A stretch of 38,719 nucleotides of DNA from an uncultured Sphingobacteriales bacterium (GTDB taxonomy: Bacteria > Bacteroidota > Bacteroidia > Chitinophagales > Chitinophagaceae), in assembly GCA_937871285.1 (NCBI GenBank), contig CALMQS010000083.1:1-38719 (forward strand), written 5' to 3'. Position 1 is the first letter of the stretch, and each line of letters starts with the position of its first letter. A program made the translations under genes and the position numbers. Positions 1 to 8,105 of this stretch are shown piece by piece. Under the pieces are notes generated by a model, which worked only from the letters and a program-made list of their open reading frames with translations, did no database searches and was not told where the DNA came from.

Positions 1-36
1 AATGGAAAAATGACTGCGATAGTTTACATTTGCGCC

Positions 37-66
37 GCCATTCCGTGCAGGAAGATGGCGCTTTTA
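37..66 (+). terminator. possible terminator hairpin upstream of purH
   Basis: GCCAT (37-41) can pair with ATGGC (55-59), extended by TCC/GGA pairing, and the stem is followed by CTTTTATA. This would suit an intrinsic terminator for a gene that ends left of the window, or a purH leader hairpin. The stem has bulges and the T-run is short, so the call is weak. Confidence 0.3.
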
Positions 67-135
67 TACTTGATTTATAACTTCAGCTCCCTGGGGCTAG
101 CTATAATGTCCATAGGGTGTACAGCAATATATACT

Positions 136-1695
136 ATGCAAAAAAAGATCAGTTCCGCACTTATCTCCGTTTTTTATAAAGACGGACTTGAGCCCGTTGT
201 AAAAGAGCTTCACAGACTTGGTGTTACCATATACTCTACCGGCGGCACCCAAAAATTTATTGAAGCTATTAACATCCCCTGTGTGCCGGTTGAAAGTCTT
301 ACCACTTATCCTTCTATATTGGGAGGGCGAGTAAAAACCCTCCATCCCGTTGTTTTTGGAGGAATTTTAGGCCGCCGCCACGTACCGCAGGATATAGCGG
401 AAATGAAGGAATACAACATTCCTGAAATTGACCTGGTGATCGTTGACCTGTATCCTTTTGAAGAAACGCTGGCAGAGGCAAAGTCGTCTTCCTTTACAGG
501 AAGCGCGGCAGAAGCGGAGAAAATGATCACGGAAAAAATTGATATCGGCGGGCCATCCATGATCCGCGCCGCGGCCAAAAATTGTAAAGACCTGCTGGTG
601 GTGGCGGCTAAAGACGATTATGCGGCCCTGGTAAACCTGCTATCGGATCAAAACGGCGAAACTACTTTTGAGCAGCGCCGCGCGTTTGCCGCCAAAGCTT
701 TTGAAATTGTAATGCATTACGACATTGCCATCAGCAACTATTTCAATCCTTCCGCTGCGGTATTGAATTATGGCGGTAAAGGACAAATATTGCGTTATGG
801 TGAAAACCCTCACCAGCAGGGTGTTTTTTATGGTAACCTGGATGCTGTTTTTGATAAGCTGCACGGTAAGGAGCTTTCCTATAATAACCTCGTGGATGTG
901 GATGCAGCCGTTCAGTTGATCGGTGAGTTTCCTTCTTTTGGAAATGAAGCGGGGCAGGAAGCCGTTTTTGCGATTATCAAACATACCAACGTTTGTGGAA
1001 TAGCCGCACGGGGTAGTATTAAGGAAGCCTGGGATGCTGCCCTGGCAGGCGACCCGGAGAGCGCGTTTGGCGGCGTGCTGGTATGCAATGGGATAGTAGA
1101 CAAACCTACCGCCGAAGCGATAAGCGAAATATTTTTTGAAGTGCTAATCGCCGGCGCGTATAGTGCAGATGCCCTAAGTGTTTTACAGGGTAAAAAGAAC
1201 CGGATATTACTTACGCTGAAAGAAAAACCCGCTGCCACTCACCAGTCTAAAACAATACTGAACGGCGTGCTGATGCAGGAAAATGATAAAGGCAATTACA
1301 CCGAATGGAAAGAAAGCGGGGGCAGGGAAACCACGGCCGGAGAAAAAGCAGACCTGGGTTTTGCCAATATCGTTTGTAAACATTTAAAATCGAATGCCAT
1401 TGCCCTGGTAAAAAATAAACAGTTGCTGGGTAAAGGGTGCGGACAAACCAGCCGTATAGACGCCCTGCGCCAGGCAGTGGAGAAAGCAGGGCAGTTCAAG
1501 TTTAATTTGAATGGCGCTGTGCTGGCTTCAGATGCTTTTTTTCCTTTTGATGATTGTGTTAAGCTGGGTCATGAAGCGGGCATCACCGCTTTTATACAAC
1601 CCGGTGGTTCTATACGCGATAAAGATTCCATTGCATATTGCGTGCAAAACAAGCTGGCGATGGTTATTACCGGCTTAAGGCATTTCAGGCATTAA
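136..1695 (+). CDS. purH: bifunctional AICAR transformylase / IMP cyclohydrolase PurH
   Basis: Catalyses the last two steps of de novo purine synthesis: formylation of AICAR with 10-formyl-THF, then ring closure to IMP, in the cytoplasm. The 519-residue product has an N-terminal MGS-like cyclohydrolase domain (about 1-150, with STGGT and a TLHPVVFGGILGRR segment) and a C-terminal transformylase domain. The transformylase carries RYGENPHQQ (about 220-228), the catalytic Lys-His pair in KHTNVCG (about 282-283) and the C-terminal AFIQPGGSIRD. The frame is open from position 10, but ATG 136 gives the family-typical start (MQKKISSALISV) and usual length. The gene stands alone, followed in the same direction by an exporter after 124 bases. 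Identification is secure; only the start is inferred. Confidence 0.97.
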   Translation: MQKKISSALISVFYKDGLEPVVKELHRLGVTIYSTGGTQKFIEAINIPCVPVESLTTYPSILGGRVKTLHPVVFGGILGRRHVPQDIAEMKEYNIPEIDLVIVDLYPFEETLAEAKSSSFTGSAAEAEKMITEKIDIGGPSMIRAAAKNCKDLLVVAAKDDYAALVNLLSDQNGETTFEQRRAFAAKAFEIVMHYDIAISNYFNPSAAVLNYGGKGQILRYGENPHQQGVFYGNLDAVFDKLHGKELSYNNLVDVDAAVQLIGEFPSFGNEAGQEAVFAIIKHTNVCGIAARGSIKEAWDAALAGDPESAFGGVLVCNGIVDKPTAEAISEIFFEVLIAGAYSADALSVLQGKKNRILLTLKEKPAATHQSKTILNGVLMQENDKGNYTEWKESGGRETTAGEKADLGFANIVCKHLKSNAIALVKNKQLLGKGCGQTSRIDALRQAVEKAGQFKFNLNGAVLASDAFFPFDDCVKLGHEAGITAFIQPGGSIRDKDSIAYCVQNKLAMVITGLRHFRH

Positions 1696-1819
1696 CAGGC
1701 AGCAGCTTATAGTGTCTGTAGTATAAAGTGGAACAATAACGATTAACTTGTCATTTCATGTTTCACAGTTAAAAAAACAATATGGACACTATCTGTACGG
1801 TTTGCCTGCAGCACCTGTT

Positions 1820-2794
1820 ATGAAAAACTATATCTACGATATTTATGGCAGGGCTAAAAGCATCATAGAACCTGTTTACCTGCGCAATCAAAGCGACAGA
1901 ACCAAAGCGGTGCTGGCAGTGGTAGTGGTTTGCTTTTTCTGGGGAACCACATGGCTGGCATCTAAGAAAGGCGTACAGTATATGCCTGCCCTGCAGCTTG
2001 CGGGTATACGGCAGTTCCTTGCGGGATCCTTTTTCCTGGGTTATTTTTTTATAAAAGGGTTTAAGCTGCCCACCCGCGATCAGTTTATTCAGTTTGGATG
2101 GATGAGCCTGCTGATGATCGTTATCAATAATGGTTTCAGTACCTGGTCTATGAAATATATCCCCAGCGGGCTGGGTGCGGTAATAGGCGCGGCATCTCCT
2201 TTATGGATCGCCATACTAAGCACATTTGTGTTTAAGGAAACGAAGCTTAATGCCATGACGATCATTGGCCTGCTGCTTGGTATAAGCGGCATCCTTATCA
2301 TTTTTTCAGATTACCTGCAGGATCTTTTTAATACTAATTTTTCTGTGGGCATAGTATTAAATCTTATAGCATCGGTTACCTGGGCCTTTGGTACCATATT
2401 TACTGTAAAGAACGCCAAACATGTTAATCCCTACTTTAGCTTAGGCTGGCAAATGTTCCTTGGAGGGATCGTGCTTTTATTGGTAGCCTGGTTCAGCGGG
2501 CAGTACACCCCTTTGCATAGTACAGGCGCGGAGGTTTGGTATTCTATTTTATACCTGGTATTTGTGGGCAGCATCATTACGTATTCCGCCTTCGTTTACG
2601 CGTTAAAAAGGTTGCCGGCGCAGCAGGTGTCGGTATATGCATATATTAATCCTATTGTGGCTGTAATAGTAGGCGCATTGCTGAACAGTGAAAAATTAAC
2701 CATCATCATAGCTGCCGGAACCATAGTAACCATACTGGGTATTTACCTGGTAAACACAGGATTTAAAAGAAAGGCGAAGATGGATAATGAATAG
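1820..2794 (+). CDS. EamA/DMT-family transporter
   Basis: Predicted inner-membrane exporter of the drug/metabolite transporter superfamily; the substrate cannot be read from sequence. The 324-residue product has about ten hydrophobic segments in two repeated EamA halves. The first starts near residue 30 with CFFWGTTWLASKKG, the typical FxWGxxW signature of the first helix. Each half ends in a pattern like GIxLIxxG (GISGILIIFSDY; TILGIYLVNTG). An in-frame TTG at 1748 would add 24 residues, but ATG 1820 is preferred because the upstream part resembles no transporter N-terminus. Even so, about 29 hydrophilic residues precede the first helix. The gene follows purH by 124 bases with no clear terminator between. 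Confidence 0.9.
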   Translation: MKNYIYDIYGRAKSIIEPVYLRNQSDRTKAVLAVVVVCFFWGTTWLASKKGVQYMPALQLAGIRQFLAGSFFLGYFFIKGFKLPTRDQFIQFGWMSLLMIVINNGFSTWSMKYIPSGLGAVIGAASPLWIAILSTFVFKETKLNAMTIIGLLLGISGILIIFSDYLQDLFNTNFSVGIVLNLIASVTWAFGTIFTVKNAKHVNPYFSLGWQMFLGGIVLLLVAWFSGQYTPLHSTGAEVWYSILYLVFVGSIITYSAFVYALKRLPAQQVSVYAYINPIVAVIVGALLNSEKLTIIIAAGTIVTILGIYLVNTGFKRKAKMDNE

Positions 2795-2814
2795 ACGATC
2801 ATAAAAAAGCAATA

Positions 2815-2998
2815 TTGCCACAGCGACACAAAGACTCACAAAACATTTTATGCTTTTCTACATAGCAGTCACCAGGACACGAAGACGCAGGACACAACCT
2901 GGTGCAACTTAGTGCATTAGTGTCTTAGTGGCACCCTCTTATTACTTATCACTGAAGACACAGGGCGTTTTACTTTGTGATTCTGGCCTTTGTGGCAA
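2815..2998. repeat. imperfect inverted element built of degenerate CAC-AAGAC units
   Basis: The 370-base gap between the EamA gene and the SRPBCC gene holds no convincing gene. Perfect 8-bp ends, TTGCCACA (2815-2822) and TGTGGCAA (2991-2998), bound a region whose left half repeats CACAAAGAC/CACGAAGAC-like words and whose right half repeats their complement (TTAGTG, GTGTCTTAGTGG, CTTTGTG). The whole can fold into a long imperfect stem. It could be a degenerate small mobile repeat or a read-through terminator. Bases 2999-3164 are AT-rich and probably hold the promoter of the next gene. Confidence 0.6.
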
Positions 2999-3164
2999 AA
3001 TCACCGATGCTGTATGATTTTTTCACTTTACGTAACATAAACTTAATATAGGGGTTATAAATTGATAATCAGCAGTATATGGCTGATCAGATTTGTTCTG
3101 TATAAGTTGTTCATTTTTTTCATTATAATAGGAATATCTTGCCTGCAGTTCAAAAATCCCATAT

Positions 3165-3626
3165 ATGCATATCACACATACCATGCTGACAACAGCAAGC
3201 CCCGAAAAGATCTGGAAAATATGGACGGATGTAAAGAACTGGAAACAATGGGATGTGATGTTGCGGGAGGCTTTGCTGAAAGGCAGCTTTCAAAAAAATG
3301 TTCATGGTGTGCTAATTCCTGAAAAAGGTCCAAAAGCGGGTTTTACCGTTACTTCCTGCGATCCTAATTTTTCTTATACCGTTACCACCAAACTGCCACT
3401 GGCCCAAATACACATTCATCGCTTTCTTGGCTATCACAATATGAAAACCACATTTACGCATGAAATATGGGTGGAAGGCCCGTTAAGCTGGATGTGGTGG
3501 AAACTGTTTGGCCGCAATGCTTCCAGCGATCTTTCGCAGGCTATGAAAAATGTAAAGCAATTAGCGGAGGCTGAAACGTCCTCACCACTAGCAACAGACC
3601 ATCCCCTTCTCACTGTTCAGCATTGA
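3165..3626 (+). CDS. SRPBCC (START/polyketide-cyclase fold) family protein
   Basis: A 153-residue protein of the helix-grip SRPBCC superfamily, which binds hydrophobic ligands; the ligand is unknown. The N-terminus shows the usual family pattern, with a strand (MHITHTMLTTASPEKIW) then IWTDVKNWKQWD, the W-x-D-x-x-x-W-x-x-W-D signature. The long C-terminal helix (about 120-138, SSDLSQAMKNVKQLAEAE) normally closes the fold. The last 15 or so residues (SSPLATDHPLLTVQH) lie beyond that helix and are encoded by a repeat-like stretch, so the original stop may have been lost. The gene converges on the polysaccharide deacetylase gene with only 10 bases between stops. Confidence 0.8.
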   Translation: MHITHTMLTTASPEKIWKIWTDVKNWKQWDVMLREALLKGSFQKNVHGVLIPEKGPKAGFTVTSCDPNFSYTVTTKLPLAQIHIHRFLGYHNMKTTFTHEIWVEGPLSWMWWKLFGRNASSDLSQAMKNVKQLAEAETSSPLATDHPLLTVQH

Positions 3627-3643
3627 CCACTCACCCTTACAAA
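3617..3643 (-). repeat. stop-codon-associated repeat, copy 1
   Basis: On the minus strand this 27-base stretch begins TTTGTAAGGGTGA, where TAA is the stop of the deacetylase gene, and it overlaps the 3' end of the SRPBCC gene. It matches 23256-23282 at 22 of 27 positions by hand alignment; there the same words follow the stop of an unrelated gene. Confidence 0.55.
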
Positions 3644-4953
3644 TCCCAGTATACTACCTCTTTTAAAAATAATTCATACACTTCCTTCCAGCCATCAAAC
3701 ATCTTATTGCTCCCCAAAAAATTATTGTGCCAGATGCTGATCATGGCGCCATTTACTTTTTTAATGATATCGTGGTAGTATTGTATTTCACTATATGCCT
3801 GCGAAGGGGTAAGTTTTTGCTCGTAGTATGCATTGGCATCCATAAAGCAAAAAGGGTATACTAATAATGATGTTTTTTCTTCTCGTGGAAGATCATACCA
3901 GTAAAAAGGAGAAGCGATGGAAGCCCGGAAGCCATTAATGGTTCCATAGCCCATTGAAAATTCATTTAAAATGCCATGATCAATTAATTGCCGGTAGGTG
4001 CCGGGCAGGGTAAAGCGAATATAATGCTGGCGGCTGTGCACTACTTTCCGGCCAATAATGTCTTCCAGTGTTTGTATTTCCGCTTCCAGCAATTCGTTAT
4101 TATCACCACTTTGCCAGGATGGGTGTATACCTGTATTGTAGCCCGCTGCATGATACCTGATCAGTTCCCGCATTTCAGCATGCCGCGGATCAACATTCTT
4201 GTCGTATTCGCCCGGTGAAGCCGCCACAAGAAAAAAATAATAGGGTTGCAGGTTATATTTTAGATGCAGCGCATAAAGCCATTCGTATACATCAAAAGGG
4301 TCTTCTTTCTTTTTGGCGAGTACGGCTATACGTTCTTTCATATCAGCCAGTTCTCCTTTCAGAAGGGAACGCACTAACCCGCCTGCATTTCTTGTAATAC
4401 CTTTATGCAGGTACGAAAAGGCGATATCAATATCATAGGTGGGTATAAACCTGAATTTCTTTATCGCGAAGACCAGCGTGGTAAATTTAGACTGCAATGA
4501 TTTTTGGAAATCAACAAGCCAGTAATTGATCAAAGGCTGCTGCAGGAATCCTTCTTTGTATGCTGTGCTTTCGGTATGCGTGAATCGCCCGTATTTATCC
4601 GGCTGGTGCGGCAGGTACTCCTCATACCTGCTGAGCAAATAAAAAGAGGCGGCAAAAATATCAAAAGACAGGTCGCCATTGTCTGTGGGGAATAGTATTT
4701 TGTATCCGCCGCGTTCTTTGCAGGGAATGTTTTGCGGTGTGATGCCGGTTTCGAATAACAGCGATGCCGGTATTATTTTCAGCTCATCCTGCGCTAAGGT
4801 ATCGGGGGAATAATTGATCTTAGGCCCTTCATGCTCCCTAAATTCATCGGGCCGGGTGGTGAAGGATACGGCTATACCACTCAGGTTATCCAGCAAAACA
4901 TCCGCTATATATTGTAGTCTTGGGCTGTTATATGTAGAATAGATCAAAAGCAT
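3637..4953 (-). CDS. polysaccharide deacetylase family protein
   Basis: A 438-residue member of the NodB-like (carbohydrate esterase 4-related) superfamily in the long form common in Bacteroidota, with about 160 residues of N-terminal domain before the deacetylase barrel. Visible motifs are TYDIDIAF (172-179; D174 and D176 as the motif-1 catalytic/metal Asp positions), GIHPSW (275-280; His as a likely metal ligand) and SRQHY (307-311). No signal peptide is seen, so it may act in the cytoplasm on a glycan precursor. It is the last gene of a minus-strand set, 90 bases after the LutB-like gene, and meets the SRPBCC gene tail to tail. The superfamily is confident; the substrate is unknown. Confidence 0.85.
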   Translation of the reverse strand: MLLIYSTYNSPRLQYIADVLLDNLSGIAVSFTTRPDEFREHEGPKINYSPDTLAQDELKIIPASLLFETGITPQNIPCKERGGYKILFPTDNGDLSFDIFAASFYLLSRYEEYLPHQPDKYGRFTHTESTAYKEGFLQQPLINYWLVDFQKSLQSKFTTLVFAIKKFRFIPTYDIDIAFSYLHKGITRNAGGLVRSLLKGELADMKERIAVLAKKKEDPFDVYEWLYALHLKYNLQPYYFFLVAASPGEYDKNVDPRHAEMRELIRYHAAGYNTGIHPSWQSGDNNELLEAEIQTLEDIIGRKVVHSRQHYIRFTLPGTYRQLIDHGILNEFSMGYGTINGFRASIASPFYWYDLPREEKTSLLVYPFCFMDANAYYEQKLTPSQAYSEIQYYHDIIKKVNGAMISIWHNNFLGSNKMFDGWKEVYELFLKEVVYWDL

Positions 4954-5043
4954 GCATCCACAAAATAAACAAGTAAAAGAAACCAGCCGAAAAAATTACG
5001 AAGTACTTTTTTATGCCACCCCGCATTTAGCGAAGCAGCGTAA

Positions 5044-6426
5044 TTATTTTGGAGGGGTATGCTGCTCTTTCCATATTTCATTAAATGTTTTGGCGGGAAA
5101 CTGCAATGCGCTTCTGTGTGTTGCCCACCCCTTAAAAAGCTTGCTTACGATCCTGCTTTTTAATTTGCCGTTGCCCATATTCATCATTCCCCGGTGCAGC
5201 ATGGCCTGCTTCCACCCTTTCCATGCCATCCGTTCTGCAAAGGAAGTATCGTGATGCGCCACCGCTTCATGCCGGTTTTCGAGCAATAGCTCATGCAGGT
5301 TGATCTTTACGGCGCATACTTCGGTACAGTTCCCGCAAAGGGAAGAAGCGTAGCTTAAATGCTTCCACTCATTCAATCCTTTTAAATGCGGTGTAATAAC
5401 ACTTCCTATAGGCCCGCTATACGTGGTATTATAACTGTGTCCGCCAATGTTTTTGTATATGGGGCATGCATTGAGGCAGGCGCCGCAGCGAATGCAATAC
5501 AAGGCTTCACGCGCTTTTGCATTAGCCAGCAGGTTAGTTCTTCCGTTGTCTAACAATATAACATACATTTCTTCCGGCCCGTCTGTTTCGCCGGGTTGCC
5601 GGGGTCCGGAAACAATGGTATTGTAAACGGTGATGCGCTGACCTGTGCCATAGGTTGACAGCAGCGGCCAAAAAAGCCCGAGGTCTGAAAAGGAAGGGAT
5701 TACTTTTTCGATGCCCACAATGGCAATATGTACAGGAGGCCAGGCGCAGCTTAAGCGTGCATTGCCTTCATTTTCCGTAATGGCTATGGCGCCTGTATCG
5801 CTAATTAAAAAATTAGCGCCGGTAATACCTATTGCTGCCTGTGTAAACTTTTCCCGTAAAATATTGCGGGCAACCTGTGTCAATTGTTCCGGGTTGAGCC
5901 TTGAATCCGTTCCTAATTTTTCAGCAAAAAGCTTAGCGATGTCTTCCTTGCTTTTATGCATGGCAGGGGTAACAATATGATAAGGCGCTTCTTCGTCTAA
6001 CTGTTGTATATATTCGCCAAGATCCGTTTCTATGCTTTCTATACCGTGTTCCTTCAAAAAAGCGTTCAGGTGAATTTCTTCCGTCACCATGCTTTTGCTT
6101 TTTACAATGGTTTTACATGCTTTTGCTTTACAGATCATCAATATTTCATCCAAAGCCTGCTCCGCTGTTTCCGCCCATATTACTTTCCCGCCTCTTGCTG
6201 TAAACTGTCTTTCAAATTCCTCCAATTGCTGATCTAAGGTTTCTATAGCTCTCCATTTCACATTCTTTGCTCTTTCCCTCGCTAAGTTCAGGTCATGGAA
6301 CTGCAACTTACCCGCAGGTACAGCAGCATTATATTTACTGATATTGTGATTGATGGTGCGGCGGTGCTCCAGGTCGGCCGCTTTGATGGTACTTTTAGCA
6401 ATAAATGTAGACGCCTGTTCAGTCAT
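5044..6426 (-). CDS. lutB: LutB/LldF-like iron-sulfur lactate-utilization protein
   Basis: Member of the LutB family, which in other bacteria works with LutA and LutC in L-lactate oxidation. The 460-residue product has a LUD domain (about 70-300, with GITGANFLISDTGAI and ENEGNARL) followed by two cysteine clusters: C311, C314, C317 and C321 (CxxCxxCxxxCP) and C364, C367 and C371 (CGNCTEVC). After C371 the usual Pro is Ala (CAVKI). ATG 6426 is chosen over an in-frame start at 6483 because it gives the family length and overlaps the upstream stop by 8 bases, a sign of translational coupling. No lutA or lutC lies in the window. Confidence 0.9.
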   Translation of the reverse strand: MTEQASTFIAKSTIKAADLEHRRTINHNISKYNAAVPAGKLQFHDLNLARERAKNVKWRAIETLDQQLEEFERQFTARGGKVIWAETAEQALDEILMICKAKACKTIVKSKSMVTEEIHLNAFLKEHGIESIETDLGEYIQQLDEEAPYHIVTPAMHKSKEDIAKLFAEKLGTDSRLNPEQLTQVARNILREKFTQAAIGITGANFLISDTGAIAITENEGNARLSCAWPPVHIAIVGIEKVIPSFSDLGLFWPLLSTYGTGQRITVYNTIVSGPRQPGETDGPEEMYVILLDNGRTNLLANAKAREALYCIRCGACLNACPIYKNIGGHSYNTTYSGPIGSVITPHLKGLNEWKHLSYASSLCGNCTEVCAVKINLHELLLENRHEAVAHHDTSFAERMAWKGWKQAMLHRGMMNMGNGKLKSRIVSKLFKGWATHRSALQFPAKTFNEIWKEQHTPPK

Positions 6427-7000
6427 GTTCGTCGTAATATTGTTTGGCAACCTGGTCAAGAACGCTGTAAAAATCCTCACCAAATCTCCTGATTAGTGCC
6501 TCTTTCAGAAAAACATATACCGGCACTTCTAACTTTTTGCCCAACTGGCAGGCAGGATTACACAGCGTTTCCCGCGGCTCATAGTTTACCAGCTCGTATG
6601 TTTTTGTTTTTTTTGTTTTAACCGGGTACAAATGGCAGCTTATGGGTTTTTTCCATTGCGTTTTGCCATCTAAATAGGCCTGCTCAATACCGCATTTAAT
6701 AATCCCCTTATTGTCGTAATGGCCGTATGCGCAAATTTTGCCATTAACGGTGGGGGTTACCCAGCCAAAATCCTTATCGTAATAATACCTGCCTCTTTTT
6801 TCAATTTCTGCTAATCCTTCTTTCGTAAGATAGGGCTTCACCGCTTCAAAAATGGCATTGAGCGTTTCCGTTTCTTCGCCCGTTAAAGGTGCGCCGGCAT
6901 CTCCATCTTCACAACAGCCGCCCTTACACTTCATAAGGTCGCACACAAATTGAGCTTTTACCACCTCATCACTTACCAGTATGTTATCAATTTCTATCAC
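6419..7000 (-). CDS. DUF3109 family cysteine-cluster protein
   Basis: A 193-residue protein of the DUF3109 family, related to YkgJ-type proteins thought to bind zinc or an Fe-S cluster. Eight or more cysteines are placed as expected: C20, then KCKGGCC (C25, C29, C30), ICAYG, IKCGIE, ISCHLYP and LCNPACQLG. A frame reaching 7177 exists, but its first 59 residues come from a low-complexity tract. The GTG at 7000 gives the family start (MIEIDNILVSDE) and length. The stop overlaps the LutB-like start by 8 bases, so the two are likely co-transcribed and coupled. A role in Fe-S assembly for LutB is only a guess from this pairing. Confidence 0.85.
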   Translation of the reverse strand: MIEIDNILVSDEVVKAQFVCDLMKCKGGCCEDGDAGAPLTGEETETLNAIFEAVKPYLTKEGLAEIEKRGRYYYDKDFGWVTPTVNGKICAYGHYDNKGIIKCGIEQAYLDGKTQWKKPISCHLYPVKTKKTKTYELVNYEPRETLCNPACQLGKKLEVPVYVFLKEALIRRFGEDFYSVLDQVAKQYYDEHD

Positions 7001-7013
7001 GGGTATTTTTTTG

Positions 7014-7021
7014 TAAAGATA
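7014..7021 (-). promoter_or_regulatory. candidate -7 box TATCTTTA for the DUF3109-lutB operon
   Basis: TATCTTTA on the minus strand differs in one base from the Bacteroidota TAnnTTTG -7 element and lies 13 bases before GTG 7000. It would give a very short leader and supports the GTG start. No matching -33 element was recognised. Confidence 0.35.
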
Positions 7022-7036
7022 CTGTATTGTGCAGGC

Positions 7037-7115
7037 GTGGAAACAGGAGAAACAGAGAAATGTGGAAGTGTGGAAAATGTGGTGAATGTGGGAAATTGGA
7101 GAAATGTTTATTTTT
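7037..7115 (+). repeat. degenerate purine-rich GTGGAAAATG-type repeat tract
   Basis: Between two divergent genes the plus strand reads as loosely repeated words such as AATGTGGAAG, TGTGGAAAATG, TGGTGAATG and TGGGAAATTGGAG, nearly free of pyrimidines except T. It has no coding character in any frame and appears to be short-period degenerate repeat DNA. Confidence 0.5.
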
Positions 7116-7181
7116 GAAAGAGAGACTGGTAATTCGAAAGCATAAAAAGAAAAATGCAGGCACACCATTTGAATCATTATT

Positions 7182-8018
7182 ATGTTGTATCAAAAATTCA
7201 GCCCCTGCGCACAACTGGCTCCTTTTATTGAAACCTATTATATATGGACTTCCCAAAAAGAACTGGTAAGCAACCTGGTTGTTGAGTCTCCGCCTAATGG
7301 CTTTTGCTCCGTCGTATTCAATACCGGGGATGCATATACGCTAAAGAATAAGAAATACGATATGCTTGCTGTTCCCGGTAGTTTTATTGCAGGTCAGGCC
7401 ATATACAGTTATTCATTGACATTAAGCGGCTGTATAGCTGTTGCAGGAATCGTTTTTAAGCCTGCCGGGCTGGCTTCGTTATTCCATCTGCCGGTATATG
7501 AGTTTACGGAAGAAAGGATTGATTTGAAGGAAAAGATCAGCTCCCGGCTGGTAGCGCATATAGAAGAACAATTAAAAATCCTTACCGATGCTTCAGAAAA
7601 GGCAAAGCTGATGGAACAGTTTGTTTTGGAATTATGCCACCACAATATTCCGGAGCCCGATGAAATTGATATTGCCGCCAACCGTATTGTTGAGCTGAAC
7701 GGTATGCTGCATGTAAATGACCTGCTGAAAGATATATTTATGTCACGCAGGAACTTCGAAAGAAAATTTTTTAAAAAAGTAGGGCTTAGTCCCAAATATT
7801 ATGCGCGTATCCGGCGCTTTTCATTTTTAATGAACAGGATAGCGGGTAAAAAGGAAGCAGACTGGGTACAGCTTTTCAGCGACTGCGCTTATTATGACCA
7901 GTCGCATTTTATAAAAGATTTTATAGCATTTACGGGCCGTACTCCGCAGCAATACCTCGAAGCCAATAAAGAGCTGGCTACCATGATTCAAAAGCCGGTA
8001 ACAAAAGCCCTTCAATAA
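7182..8018 (+). CDS. AraC-family transcriptional regulator
   Basis: A 278-residue regulator. The N-terminal half (1-150) resembles the beta-barrel sensing domain of DUF6597-type AraC proteins (PCAQLAPFIETYYIW, then AGIVFKPAGLASLF). The C-terminal 110 residues form the AraC double helix-turn-helix: VNDLLKDIFMSRRNFERKFFKKVGLSPKYYARIRRF in pieces, then DCAYYDQSHFIKDFIAFTGRTPQQYL in pieces, the usual family signature. ATG 7182 fits the family start. It is divergent from the DUF3109-lutB operon and is followed by two NTF2-fold genes it may control; the inducer is unknown. Identification of the family is firm. Confidence 0.92.
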   Translation: MLYQKFSPCAQLAPFIETYYIWTSQKELVSNLVVESPPNGFCSVVFNTGDAYTLKNKKYDMLAVPGSFIAGQAIYSYSLTLSGCIAVAGIVFKPAGLASLFHLPVYEFTEERIDLKEKISSRLVAHIEEQLKILTDASEKAKLMEQFVLELCHHNIPEPDEIDIAANRIVELNGMLHVNDLLKDIFMSRRNFERKFFKKVGLSPKYYARIRRFSFLMNRIAGKKEADWVQLFSDCAYYDQSHFIKDFIAFTGRTPQQYLEANKELATMIQKPVTKALQ

Positions 8019-8105
8019 CAAATACTGCTCCCCGAACAATTTTGTCGCAGTTTTACAATGAAACCGGTGCTGGTTGTTATTACTTTTATGCAACAAACAG
8101 CGAAA

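Noticed and set aside
70..107. sigma-70 type promoter for purH (TTGATT and TATAAT)
   Set aside because: Spacing is 26 bases and Bacteroidota do not use this consensus; TATAAT is likely chance.
10..135. N-terminal extension of PurH to position 10
   Set aside because: The added 42 residues are absent from the family and the DNA holds a terminator-like hairpin.
3062..3322. 86-codon frame with signal-peptide-like start before the SRPBCC gene
   Set aside because: Starts at TTG, overlaps the SRPBCC gene in another phase, and becomes non-protein-like after residue 40; the SRPBCC frame is the real one.
6984..7177. N-terminal extension of the DUF3109 protein to 7177
   Set aside because: Coded by the low-complexity purine tract, read on the other strand; GTG 7000 gives the family start.
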